From contig CANMLS010000038.1 in NCBI GenBank assembly GCA_947498785.1, positions 1-59,047 on the forward strand: a stretch of 59,047 bases of DNA, in the 5' to 3' direction. The notes beneath the pieces were generated by a model that worked only from the letters and a program-made list of their open reading frames with translations, did not search any database and was not told the origin of the DNA. The translations under genes and the position numbers were made by a program. Source of the DNA: an uncultured Aquimarina sp. GTDB taxonomy: Bacteria > Bacteroidota > Bacteroidia > Flavobacteriales > Flavobacteriaceae. Below are positions 15,123 through 23,925 of the stretch, one piece after another (positions within the stretch are counted from its first letter, which is position 1; the number at the start of each line of letters is the position of its first letter).

Positions 15123-15539
15123 ATGCAGCTCGAAATTTTTGAACACCATTTTACCGTGCCTAAATCAGCCATTGATGAAATGGACCATGTCAATAACGTT
15201 GTGTACCTTCAATGGATACAAGATGTTGCAAAAAAACATTGGGAATCCAAAACCGATATCAACCAAAGGAATAGGTATGTTTGGGTCGTTCTTAATCATT
15301 TTATCGAATACCACCATCCTACTTTCGAAAATGACAAAATCACAATACAAACCTGGATTGATAGTTATAGAGGAGTAAAAAGCGAGCGTCATACCAAAAT
15401 CATCAATACAACTACTCAAAAAGTCTTGGTGTCGGCAAAGACCAATTGGTGTTTGCTGTATAAAGAAACGTTAAAGCCAGCACGTATCACAGACGAAATA
15501 AGTACCTTGTTTTTCTTAAAAAAAAGTTCATGGAAGTAA
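15123..15539 (+). CDS. Acyl-CoA thioesterase, 4HBT hotdog fold
   Basis: This 138-residue hotdog-fold protein carries the signature MDHVNNVVYLQWIQDVAKKHW, matching 4-hydroxybenzoyl-CoA thioesterase-like and YbgC/FadM-like enzymes. The Asp in the D-H-x-N-N-x-x-Y motif is the catalytic residue. The middle strands (WVVLNHFIEYHHPTFENDKITIQTWI) are typical. It would hydrolyse acyl-CoA or acyl-ACP thioesters in the cytosol. The stop overlaps the start of the cupin gene by 10 bases, so the two are co-translated. Confidence 0.88.
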   Translation: MQLEIFEHHFTVPKSAIDEMDHVNNVVYLQWIQDVAKKHWESKTDINQRNRYVWVVLNHFIEYHHPTFENDKITIQTWIDSYRGVKSERHTKIINTTTQKVLVSAKTNWCLLYKETLKPARITDEISTLFFLKKSSWK

Positions 15540-15895
15540 TTAACATCAAAGATAAGTTATCAAAGTTTGACAAACAATGGCACCCTCATCGTATCGCCAC
15601 GGTAGATGATAATCAGGTTTATCTAGCAAAATTATGTGGTGATTTTATTTGGCACAAGCACGATGATGAAGATGAACTATTTCAGGTTGTAAAAGGCACT
15701 TTACACATGAAGTTTAGGGATAAAACAGTGACCGTAGCACCTGGTGAAATTATTGTAATTCCAAAAGGTGTAGAACACTGCCCATCTACAAAAGATAATG
15801 AAGAAGTTCATGTATTAATATTCGAGAAACAAAACACCAAACATACTGGGGAGGTTCAGAGTGAGAGAACAGTTTCTAAGTATATAGAAATATAA
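15530..15895 (+). CDS. Cupin-domain protein
   Basis: This 121-residue single-cupin protein has both cupin motifs. Motif 1 is FIWHKHDDEDELFQVVKG with metal ligands H-x-H and E. Motif 2 is PGEIIVIPKGVEHCP with the last His. A metal ion (Fe, Mn or Zn) is probably bound. Proteins of this compact type act as small dioxygenases, isomerases or sensors, and the exact reaction cannot be told. The 10-base overlap with the thioesterase gene suggests a shared small-molecule pathway. Confidence 0.88.
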   Translation: MEVINIKDKLSKFDKQWHPHRIATVDDNQVYLAKLCGDFIWHKHDDEDELFQVVKGTLHMKFRDKTVTVAPGEIIVIPKGVEHCPSTKDNEEVHVLIFEKQNTKHTGEVQSERTVSKYIEI

Positions 15896-16023
15896 CATTA
15901 TTATTTCAACTTAATTTTTTATTCTCAAAATCTATAATTACTATATGTGCATAGACATGTAGCTATTTCTTTATGTCAAAAAGAAACAGAAATCAACTTC
16001 TAATTACAACTCAAAAGAAACAA

Positions 16024-16890
16024 ATGAAATCCCTTTTAAAAAAATCTATATTAGTATGCCTCCTGACCCCCTTTTTTATAAATGCGCAAATCAACAAGCC
16101 TAGTCTTAGTCCAAAAATAATTAAAGAATTACAAGTAGGTTTAGCTGCTGTAAAACTTGAGTATGGGCAACCAAGTGTAGGAGACAGGAAGATTTTTGGC
16201 GGATTAATTCCATATGAAAAACTTTGGCGTACCGGTGCTAATTCATCCACCAAAATATCAATCGATAGAGATGTACAACTTGCAAAACAAACTATCCCCG
16301 CAGGTTCTTATGGATTATATAGTATTCCGGGAGAAAAAGACTGGACTATTGTAATTCACAAAAATACAAAACTATGGGGAGCAGGTAATTATGATCAAGA
16401 AAATGATTTATTGCGTTTTAAAGTACCTGTTATCAAACTAAAAGATAAAATAGAAACCTTGAATATTTACTTCGAGAGTTTTAATGCTAATGGGGGTGAC
16501 CTGGTAATTGCATGGGAATATACCAAAGTTGTCATTCCTTTATTTGTGAATTCTGATCCTATACTATTTAAAGAAATTGAAGAGAAAATTAATCATTCGA
16601 CTGGGAAAATTAAAGCTCAGACCTATTTTGATGCAGCTCAATTTTATTATCATAAAAACAAAGATTTAGATAAAGCTTCTGTATGGTTTGATAAAGCTAT
16701 AACAATGAAGCCAAATGCTTTTTGGTACAAATATTACAGAGCAGAATTAGCGTATCATGTAAAAGATTATAAAACTGCTAAAGAAAAAGCAACTACTGCA
16801 TTAAGACAAGCAAAATCCAGTACATCGGGAGATTATGGATACATCACCAAATGTGAATTATTGTTAGAAAAAATGAATCCTGAAAATTAA
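16024..16890 (+). CDS. Secreted DUF2911 domain protein with TPR-like tail
   Basis: ATG 16024 was chosen for its signal peptide, MKSLLKKSILVCLLTPFFINAQ. The earlier in-frame start adds 17 polar residues. The mature protein of about 265 residues starts with a DUF2911 domain (residues about 35-165). Its landmarks are VKLEYGQPSVGDRKIFGGLIPYEKLWRTGAN and the later GSYGLYSIPGEKDWTIVIHK. A helical TPR-like tail follows (AQTYFDAAQFYYHKNKDLDKASVWFDKAI). DUF2911 is a periplasmic family of unknown role common in Bacteroidota. It appears monocistronic. Confidence 0.9.
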   Translation: MKSLLKKSILVCLLTPFFINAQINKPSLSPKIIKELQVGLAAVKLEYGQPSVGDRKIFGGLIPYEKLWRTGANSSTKISIDRDVQLAKQTIPAGSYGLYSIPGEKDWTIVIHKNTKLWGAGNYDQENDLLRFKVPVIKLKDKIETLNIYFESFNANGGDLVIAWEYTKVVIPLFVNSDPILFKEIEEKINHSTGKIKAQTYFDAAQFYYHKNKDLDKASVWFDKAITMKPNAFWYKYYRAELAYHVKDYKTAKEKATTALRQAKSSTSGDYGYITKCELLLEKMNPEN

Positions 16891-16974
16891 TATCACGTTG
16901 ATTTAACAAATCTAAAACAGCACTTTATAAAATTTAAAATTATCTTGATAAACTCATTTTTAAAGATTTAAATC

Positions 16975-18057
16975 ATGCTGGATAGAAGAAAATTTATTAG
17001 AAACACGGGATTGGTTCTGGCAGGTAGTCTATTTCCTATACATGATATATTTGGTAACCCTACAAAAAAACTGAATGTATGTCTGGTAGGTTTAGGTAAT
17101 TATAGTTCTACAGTTTTAGCTCCTGCTCTACAACTCACAAAACATTGTCAACTTAACGGAATTGTAACTGGCACTCCTTCTAAAATTCCTAGATGGCAAA
17201 AAAAATATGGTATTGCTGATAAAAACGTGTATAACTATGAGACCATGCATCGCATCGCAGACAATCCAGATATCGATGTTATTTATATTGTTGTTCCCAC
17301 AGGACTGCATGCTAAGTATGCGATCAGAGCGGCAAACGCAGGAAAACATGTTTGGTGTGAAAAACCTATGGCAAAGACCGAAGCAGAATGTCAAGCAATC
17401 ATTGATGCTTGTGCAAAAAATAAAGTGAAGCTTTCTATTGGATATCGCATGCAACATGAGCCAAATACACGTACCGTTATCGATTGGGCTACTTCAAAAC
17501 CTTATGGGAAGATAAAAACTGTAAGAGCAGAGATAGGCTATAATGTAACCAATCCTGCTCGTTCCTGGAGGTTAAATTCTGCATTGGGAGGTGGCACTAT
17601 GTATGACTTAGGAGTATATGCTCTTAATGCTGCTCGATACACTACTGGTGAAGAACCTATATCGGTTACTGCAAAACAAATGACTACTCGCCCAAAGATT
17701 TTTAATGAGACTGATGAAACCACTCATTTCACCTTAGAGTTTCCTTCTGGAGTCATAGCACATGGTAAAACCAGTGTAGGCAAATCGATGCATGAGTTAT
17801 ATGTTGATTGTGAAAATGGATGGTATACCTTAGCTCCTTTCTCTATGTATGGAGGAGTGCAAGGCAAAGCCAGTGATGGCAAATTATTAAATATTCATAT
17901 AGAAAATCAACAAGCTCAACAAATGGATGATGATGCTTTATCTATTATCAATAACACTCCTGTTATGGTACCTGGAGAAGAAGGTATAAAAGATGTTAGA
18001 ATTGTAGAAGCCATTTATAAAGCGGCAAAAAATGGCTTTAAAATTAGTTTATTGTAG
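16975..18057 (+). CDS. Gfo/Idh/MocA family oxidoreductase with Tat signal
   Basis: This 360-residue NAD(P)-dependent oxidoreductase begins with a twin-arginine signal (MLDRRKFIRNTGLVLAGSLF), so it is exported folded with its cofactor. The Rossmann part shows LNVCLVGLGNYSS and IYIVVPTGLHAKYAIRAANAGKHVWCEKPMAKT, which holds the EKP motif of the active site. The C-terminal domain has GGGTMYDLGVYALNAARY. It resembles glucose-fructose oxidoreductase-like periplasmic enzymes acting on sugars. A decayed copy of its last 38 codons lies at 20698-20815, 2.6 kb downstream. A strong terminator follows. Confidence 0.93.
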   Translation: MLDRRKFIRNTGLVLAGSLFPIHDIFGNPTKKLNVCLVGLGNYSSTVLAPALQLTKHCQLNGIVTGTPSKIPRWQKKYGIADKNVYNYETMHRIADNPDIDVIYIVVPTGLHAKYAIRAANAGKHVWCEKPMAKTEAECQAIIDACAKNKVKLSIGYRMQHEPNTRTVIDWATSKPYGKIKTVRAEIGYNVTNPARSWRLNSALGGGTMYDLGVYALNAARYTTGEEPISVTAKQMTTRPKIFNETDETTHFTLEFPSGVIAHGKTSVGKSMHELYVDCENGWYTLAPFSMYGGVQGKASDGKLLNIHIENQQAQQMDDDALSIINNTPVMVPGEEGIKDVRIVEAIYKAAKNGFKISLL

Positions 18058-18114
18058 AGTACGACTAAACAACTTACCTATAATGCTTTATACACGTTAG
18101 ATATACTATTTTGC

Positions 18115-18170
18115 ACTCTACTGATTGACATCGATAGGCTTAGACTTAACCGAAACAGTAGAGTTTTTTT
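18115..18170 (+). terminator. Rho-independent terminator
   Basis: ACTCTACTG (18115-18123) pairs perfectly with CAGTAGAGT (18156-18164), followed by T7. It ends the oxidoreductase transcript. Confidence 0.75.
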
Positions 18171-18205
18171 ATGAAAATCTCAGTGACTGATTCAATTTGA
18201 AGCTA

Positions 18206-18715
18206 TCAATTACTTTTTACAGGTGTGCCTGCTTTTCCGCAACGTGGATCGCCAAAATCAAAAACAATTTCAACATTCGTTCCTGTTGCAATGGTATTAC
18301 TATAATTATAAGTCATTGTCCATTGGTATATATAGTTTTTTAGCTTACTACCACTATTTAATGTATATGTTTTTGTACTACAAGTAGCATTATAAAAGAT
18401 GGCAGTAGCAGGAGGATTGGTGGAGTCCTTGATTATTGTTGGTGAATCTAGGTTCAAAAGTTGTCCCTCTATAGTCGCAATTGTTATATTTTCTAAGGCT
18501 GTAATATCTTCAGATGAATTAGCTGGACAAGCCCCAACACAAAGCCCTACGTAATCTGCACTATTAGTACTTTTACTCAGATCAAAACTACATGTAACTA
18601 TAAGTATGTCGCCATTTTGCCACCCGTTAGAATTAAAAGTACCTGAAGACGATGACCAGGTTGCGGTTTCATTATTTGAGGTGGTCGGTTTTAAAGTTAA
18701 AGTATAAGTTGGCAT
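18206..18715 (-). CDS. Hypothetical protein, Ser/Thr/Asn-rich
   Basis: This 169-residue protein is not recognised. There is no signal peptide, and the composition is rich in Thr, Ser and Asn with strand-forming stretches (MPTYTLTLKPT, ILIVTCSFDLS, YIYQWTMTYNY, VEIVFDFGDPRCG). Several Cys are present. It looks like a small beta-sandwich. It lies alone on the minus strand between the oxidoreductase and a TPR membrane protein, which starts its transcript upstream; a gap of about 130 bases separates the two. Possibly co-transcribed with the latter. Confidence 0.65.
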   Translation of the reverse strand: MPTYTLTLKPTTSNNETATWSSSSGTFNSNGWQNGDILIVTCSFDLSKSTNSADYVGLCVGACPANSSEDITALENITIATIEGQLLNLDSPTIIKDSTNPPATAIFYNATCSTKTYTLNSGSKLKNYIYQWTMTYNYSNTIATGTNVEIVFDFGDPRCGKAGTPVKSN

Positions 18716-18844
18716 ATTGAATAAATTTAGATTTATAATAATTAAATATCATATTAAAAATAATTAAATCTCTTGATATAAAAACCATCATTTTCAAATT
18801 TTCCTCTAAATGAAATCCCCATTAGACTAAATCATTAACTCAAC

Positions 18845-20122
18845 TCAATCATTTTTTTTTGGAAAACATATGGCAAATGATTTGTAGGGTTCAACCTCAA
18901 TATATTGATAAATATCGACCCCTTGACTAAGTGATTTTTTTAAACTCGTAAATGCTTTTTCTTTTTTATCCTGAGACCAATACATCTCTGCTAAAGTAGC
19001 ATAGAGAAATCCTGGGTTTGTTGAGTTTTTAATGCCTTCGACTAAATAAACAATGGATGTATCTACTTCTCCTTGCGTCTGGAAAACATAGCTGATTTCA
19101 TTATAAGCTTCGTACCGAGATTTATCGGTTAATATCGCTTTTTTCAACTTTATAATGGCTTCTTCATTCTGATTATTTCGGTAAAGAATTAGTCCCCAAT
19201 AATACCATGCATGCCATACATCGTCTGTCTGGCTTATAACTTCTTGAAATTTTGAAATAGCCTCGTCGTCCCTATCTCCCATCTCGTATAAAACCCAACC
19301 CCAGCCGCTCCAGGCTAAGGCATTTTTGGGATTAATTTCTACAGAATTCTTGAACTTATCAATGGCCTGAGGATACTTTTCTTCATTTCCTAACATTTCT
19401 CCCCACAACAAATAAGCTGAATCATGACCATCCATCTTACCCTCAATTATTTCCTTGATAATATCAACACTTCTCTTTTGATTATTATTAGCCCAATAAA
19501 AACTCGCTAATACAAAAGGATCAACTTCATGCAATATTTCAAACGATGCCTTACGAATTATTTCATCATAAGCTTTGTAAACATTATCGAATTCATTCAC
19601 ATCACAGGTAATCTCAATACTTTTTAAATTATAGAGATTTATTTTTAGATAGAGAATATTGTCTTTTCTAAGTAAACTCCCTTTGATTGCTTTATCCTTA
19701 ATCCCCAATAAACTCCTGCTTAATGATTTAACGGTGTTCAAAGAAATACCAAATATGACAATATCTGCTTCGATATTGTCCTGCTGAAACCTCTTTACAT
19801 TAAACCCTGAAACACTCCAACCAGTTTTCTGAATCTTTGCAATTTCATCGCTAAGTTGCCATGAAGTGAAGTTACCCGTAAATCCATTATCAGAGAAAGC
19901 TAAGGGAACATCAAAAGGGTGAATAGTGAAACTTTGTTTCAACAAACCATCAATCGAGTTATATAACAAAACTACAGCTGATAGAATGGCAATAATTTTT
20001 GATAAAAACAAAAAAAGAGCAACCACCTTACGTTGAATATCAATAGACGCACGAATTATTTTATTGATTTTACCAGTCCAGTTATGAACTACCTCATCTT
20101 TACTGGTTTTTGATTCTTCCAT
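18845..20122 (-). CDS. Membrane-anchored TPR protein
   Basis: This 425-residue protein has one transmembrane helix near residues 33-58 (VVALFLFLSKIIAILSAVVLLY). A middle domain of about 130 residues follows (FTIHPFDVPLAFSDNGFTGN onward). TPR repeats run from about residue 195 to the end (YLLWGEMLGNEEKYPQAIDKF, WSGWGWVLYEMGDRDDEAISKF, WYYWGLILYRNNQNEEAIIKL). The layout suggests a cytosolic N-terminus and a TPR domain on one face of the inner membrane that acts as a scaffold or sensor. No enzymatic domain was found. Confidence 0.8.
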   Translation of the reverse strand: MEESKTSKDEVVHNWTGKINKIIRASIDIQRKVVALFLFLSKIIAILSAVVLLYNSIDGLLKQSFTIHPFDVPLAFSDNGFTGNFTSWQLSDEIAKIQKTGWSVSGFNVKRFQQDNIEADIVIFGISLNTVKSLSRSLLGIKDKAIKGSLLRKDNILYLKINLYNLKSIEITCDVNEFDNVYKAYDEIIRKASFEILHEVDPFVLASFYWANNNQKRSVDIIKEIIEGKMDGHDSAYLLWGEMLGNEEKYPQAIDKFKNSVEINPKNALAWSGWGWVLYEMGDRDDEAISKFQEVISQTDDVWHAWYYWGLILYRNNQNEEAIIKLKKAILTDKSRYEAYNEISYVFQTQGEVDTSIVYLVEGIKNSTNPGFLYATLAEMYWSQDKKEKAFTSLKKSLSQGVDIYQYIEVEPYKSFAICFPKKND

Positions 20123-20697
20123 GTATATATTCTTTATCGAATTAGAGTTTAATCATTATAACAGGCTTCCCTAGCCTTTAACATTGTGTTTAACAATTAC
20201 TCGTCCTTTATGGATTATCAGCCACTATTTTACTTTGCAGAAACTGCATTCGCAATCTATTGACTTTTATTTTACTGAATTTTATTAGTTTGAATATTTA
20301 TATTTTTTCCTTTTCAGGTTTTTACCTATTGCTTACGATGTGAGTCTATGTATTAACTTAATTCTGATTCTTGCGAATCGGATATTATAATTTTTCATGA
20401 TACCTGTCTTAATACTCCAGAAATCAAAACAGGTTAGTCTTGTATAAGAGACATACACCAGAGAATAAGAATTTCCTTTGGGTTTGACGACATTGTAGTA
20501 AATAAACACAGACTTTTTGGGTAACCACAAATACAGTATATTTTTTATATATTATGGCTATTGTATGACTATTAGTTAAAAGTAGTAATATTTAGTTTTT
20601 TATTATACCGCTACATAAAAATATTTCGATAGAAATCGTCAAAAAAGTACTGATCTTATACTTTTTTAGATAATAATATTGAAGAGGAATTGATTTA
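20123..20697. other. Intergenic region, no gene supported
   Basis: AT-rich spacer with no convincing gene. A 65-codon minus-strand frame at 20333-20530 has no recognisable protein features and is not accepted. The 3' end of the stretch runs into a decayed oxidoreductase fragment. Confidence 0.55.
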
Positions 20698-20815
20698 TAT
20701 ATTATCAAAAATACTACTGTTATGGTATCAGGAGAATAAGGTATAAAAGATATCAGAATAGTCTAAGCCATTTATAAAGCTGCTTAAAGCATCCCAAAAA
20801 GTCATATTAAACCAT
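20698..20815 (+). pseudogene. Decayed C-terminal copy of the Gfo/Idh/MocA oxidoreductase
   Basis: The stretch reads IIKNTTVMVSGE-stop-GIKDIRIV-stop-AIYKAA-stop. It aligns without gaps to IINNTPVMVPGEEGIKDVRIVEAIYKAAKNG at the end of the gene at 16975-18057. The three stops replace Glu, Glu and Lys codons by single G to T or A to T changes. Nothing of the N-terminal 300 codons is left upstream. It is a remnant of a former paralogue or of a partial duplication. Confidence 0.85.
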
Positions 20816-20924
20816 TTTTCTTAATAATATCATATTTTTGATTTCACTGTAAACCGTGTACTCATAAGATATTCGTTTTCATACTTTTGAATATGACATT
20901 TTTATAAAATAGTTGTACACCCCA

Positions 20925-22229
20925 ATGAAAAAATTAATATGCACTTTTTATATAAGTATAGCCGTGTTATGCCTTTCTTGTAATGATTGGAAACAAATCG
21001 GTCAAGACATTTACTCAAAAACTTCAGGAGATTATGCTGGTATGGCTACTGCTATAAATGGTGACGGTTCTATCATTGCCATTGGTTCACCATATAATGA
21101 TAGTAACGGTATTGGTTCTGGACATGTAAGAGTATTTCAAAATAAAGAAAATACATGGACAGCTATTGGGAAAGATATTGAGGGACTAGAAACATATGAT
21201 CATTTTGGAAGTACCATAGATATGAGCGCTAACGGAAACATCTTAGCTATAGGAACAGCACATAGTGATGTGCATGGAGAAAATTCGGGGCAAGTAAGAG
21301 TTTTTAAATACCATAACTCAGAATGGGAACAATTGGGTCAGAATCTCAATGGATCAGAAGCATATGATGAATTTGGATATGATATTAGTTTAAGTCAAGA
21401 TGGAAAAACTCTTGCAGTAGGAGCTCCTCATCATCAGTCATCAGGTAATATAACCAGTAGTATCTCTGTCTATACGTTAAATACAAATAATCAATGGGAA
21501 CTAATAGGCGACCCCATTATGGGTACAACAAAGGCTTTTAAATACACAAACAATGTATTTCATGAAGATCAAATCGGAAAATCATTAGCCCTTAGCGGTG
21601 ATGGTAGTACATTAATTATGAATATAGGCGGAAATGGCAAAAGAGCTGTTACCGCATACAAATTAATCGATAATCAATGGATACATATTGGAGGCCGAAT
21701 CAAAATGGTTCATAACCTATATAATGAAATCTCCTTGATAGGAAATGTTGTTTCTATAAACAATGATGGCTCTATTATCGCAATCGGATATAAAAATTTT
21801 CAAATCTCCAAATTCTCAAACAAAATCAACCGTGGAAACATTTTACTCAATGGTTGTGTAAGAGTATTTCACCTTAATAGCATCGATGAATGGAAACAGC
21901 TGGGAAATACAATTTATGGAATGGATTTGGATAAATTTGGAGAGCAACTTATGCTAAATGCTTCAGGGAATCGTTTGGCTGTAACAAGTTTTGGTAGAGA
22001 TACAACCGAATCTGGAAAAGATGCAAATTTTGTATCTGTTTTTCAATTAAAAAATAATGATTGGAAGTTGTACGGAGAAAGAATTGAATTAAAGCGAGCG
22101 TATGAAGAGTTTGATAATTCGATTGCAATAAATGATGACGGTTCTATGATTATTGTAGGTAACAGCACTATGGATGAAGATAACCTCACCTATGGCGAAG
22201 TAAAAATCTTTAAAAATGAATCCAAATGA
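20925..22229 (+). CDS. Lipoprotein with FG-GAP/beta-propeller repeats
   Basis: ATG 20925 gives a lipoprotein signal, MKKLICTFYISIAVLCLSC, with Cys near residue 19. The mature part of about 415 residues consists of repeats with the pattern ISxDGxxxAIGSPxxD.....GxVRVFQ....W..IGxDIxG, for example INGDGSIIAIGSP, SANGNILAIGTAHSD and SQDGKTLAVGAPHH. They are typical of FG-GAP-like beta-propeller proteins of Bacteroidota. It probably sits on the outer membrane, where it binds ligands or partners. It overlaps the next gene by ATGA, and the two encode related proteins. Confidence 0.85.
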   Translation: MKKLICTFYISIAVLCLSCNDWKQIGQDIYSKTSGDYAGMATAINGDGSIIAIGSPYNDSNGIGSGHVRVFQNKENTWTAIGKDIEGLETYDHFGSTIDMSANGNILAIGTAHSDVHGENSGQVRVFKYHNSEWEQLGQNLNGSEAYDEFGYDISLSQDGKTLAVGAPHHQSSGNITSSISVYTLNTNNQWELIGDPIMGTTKAFKYTNNVFHEDQIGKSLALSGDGSTLIMNIGGNGKRAVTAYKLIDNQWIHIGGRIKMVHNLYNEISLIGNVVSINNDGSIIAIGYKNFQISKFSNKINRGNILLNGCVRVFHLNSIDEWKQLGNTIYGMDLDKFGEQLMLNASGNRLAVTSFGRDTTESGKDANFVSVFQLKNNDWKLYGERIELKRAYEEFDNSIAINDDGSMIIVGNSTMDEDNLTYGEVKIFKNESK

Positions 22230-23461
22230 TTAGAATACTAGTCATCATAAAAAAATGGATTGCTATCTCCATTGCTGGGATACTCATTATATCATGTTCT
22301 GATATCAACTCTCCTTTAGAAGAAAACACTCCCAAATGGAAGTCTTTAGGTAATCCTATTACATTATACTCCAAATATAACGCTAGCCCTTTTAAAGAAA
22401 TGAATATTAGTATTAATGCTAATACATTAGCTATTGCAGATCAGTTCAAAAAAATAGATTCTACGGTTACACCAAAAAAAATAGCCACATATAAGCTTCG
22501 AGATAGGATTTGGTCTCCTTTTGGAAACAAAAAAAAAGACACTAGCTATTTTACGTATGGACAAAACTATAAAATGAATAATGATGCCACTAGAATTGTA
22601 ATAGCAAATCTTGATAATTATATACTAAAAATAAGAACATTTGATCTTAAAGATAACATCTGGACAATAATAAACAATGACAGTAGTCTTGTTAAAACAC
22701 CACAAAAAGGAGATCTTTATACCGCAGCACTTAGTGGAGATTGTAACACCATGGGGGTGTTTCAGGCTCTTAATGCAGTTAATAAAGTGAAACTACAATT
22801 ATATACTTGGACAGATCATGGCTGGGCAATCAAAGGCGATAAAATTAGTATAAAAGAAAAGGTAATTTTCTCTGGGTCTAATGGATTATTTTGGGATAGT
22901 GTAAATATTAACGAAGATGGATCGATTGTTACTATCGCAAATCCCAATGATTATGACAATGGACCCAATGCCGGAAAAGTAAAAGTTTTTAAGTTTGTTC
23001 ATAATAACTGGCAACAATTAGGTAATGATATCGATGGAGAATTTCCTCATCAGAATTTAGGGATTTCTGCACATATAGGTAAAGATGGAAAGTCACTTAC
23101 TATATTTTCTCGTTCTAGAAAACAAGAATACAACTATTCATTTTATATTTTAGAAAACAATACATGGATAAAACAGCAAAATTTTATCCCAGATACCCTT
23201 TTTAAAGATAATCATATAGGTTTAAGTCAGGATGGAAAAACATTATTAACCAGTAAAACTAATTTTAGAGATACTTATAATAGTCCATATGAGCTTTATA
23301 TATACCGTAAAACCAATGCAGGTTGGAAAATTGTAGGTTATATCGATAAAATCAAGGATAAATTTAATGAATTCAGGTTAAGCGAAGATGGAACAAAACT
23401 TGCTATTTTATTTGATGGATATGCTAGTGATAAGCATATCAAAGTATATGGAATCCCTTAG
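22226..23461 (+). CDS. Second beta-propeller lipoprotein, diverged paralogue
   Basis: This 411-residue lipoprotein has the signal IAISIAGILIISC with Cys near residue 24. The mature part repeats the same W-x-x-L/I-G-x-x-I plus DGxxLAI units as the gene before it (INEDGSIVTIANPNDYDNGPNAGKVKVF, LSQDGKTLLTSK), though more diverged. It starts inside the stop of the previous gene (ATGA), so the pair is translationally coupled and probably arose by tandem duplication. The partners and ligands are unknown. A hairpin lies 25 bases past the stop. Confidence 0.85.
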   Translation: MIRILVIIKKWIAISIAGILIISCSDINSPLEENTPKWKSLGNPITLYSKYNASPFKEMNISINANTLAIADQFKKIDSTVTPKKIATYKLRDRIWSPFGNKKKDTSYFTYGQNYKMNNDATRIVIANLDNYILKIRTFDLKDNIWTIINNDSSLVKTPQKGDLYTAALSGDCNTMGVFQALNAVNKVKLQLYTWTDHGWAIKGDKISIKEKVIFSGSNGLFWDSVNINEDGSIVTIANPNDYDNGPNAGKVKVFKFVHNNWQQLGNDIDGEFPHQNLGISAHIGKDGKSLTIFSRSRKQEYNYSFYILENNTWIKQQNFIPDTLFKDNHIGLSQDGKTLLTSKTNFRDTYNSPYELYIYRKTNAGWKIVGYIDKIKDKFNEFRLSEDGTKLAILFDGYASDKHIKVYGIP

Positions 23462-23484
23462 GTTTATGTTTTTTTATATTAAAA

Positions 23485-23508
23485 AACCACCCAAGTATTT
23501 GAGTGGTT
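23485..23508 (-). terminator. Hairpin between convergent genes, stronger on the minus strand
   Basis: AACCAC and GTGGTT arms with an inner CAA/TTG pair. On the minus strand it is followed by T6, so it fits a terminator for the decayed minus-strand gene at 23560. It may also act on the plus strand. Confidence 0.55.
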
Positions 23509-23559
23509 CTTAACATCGATAAAAATTACGGATCCATAACCCTCCTTCAATATTTTAAT

Positions 23560-23802
23560 TTATTCCGCTCTAAAATTCCATATCTGACCTAGGGTAGCTC
23601 CTTGCTTGTCATCCTTAACCACAACTCTCCAATAATATGTCGTATTGGCTGAGACAGTTACATCAAATATTGAAACATCTACGTTTTCTGAAACTAAAAC
23701 TGGGGGGATTCGTATCTCCAAAATAAAGATCAAAAGTCCAAGGATCACTATCCCCGTCTGTAGCATCCCAATCCAGAGTCATATTGCTTCCCAAAAAAAT
23801 GG
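23560..23802 (-). pseudogene. Remnant of a fibronectin-III-like surface protein, frameshifted
   Basis: Read from 23802 down, one frame gives GSNMTLDWDATDGDSDPWTFDLYFGDTNPP. After a run of six C (about 23700-23705) the next frame continues VLVSENVDVSIFDVTVSANTTYYWRVVVKDD and ends GQIWNFRAE. Together they form one FN3-type domain, as found in SusE-like and surface lipoproteins. One extra C in the run would explain the break. The start and signal peptide are gone. A terminator follows the stop codon, so the full gene was once expressed. Confidence 0.75.
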
Positions 23803-23925
23803 AAAATTAAAACAAGATAAAATGATGACTTCATCTTAAATATTTCTAAAATTATGAAGTGATCCCTACTAAAGATACAGTATCTAATCTTTTATTAACT
23901 AATTTTGAATATCAATACCATATAT

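Noticed and set aside
20333..20530. 65-codon minus-strand frame in the intergenic region
   Set aside because: There is no ribosome-binding site, family or neighbour support, and the base composition is that of spacer DNA.
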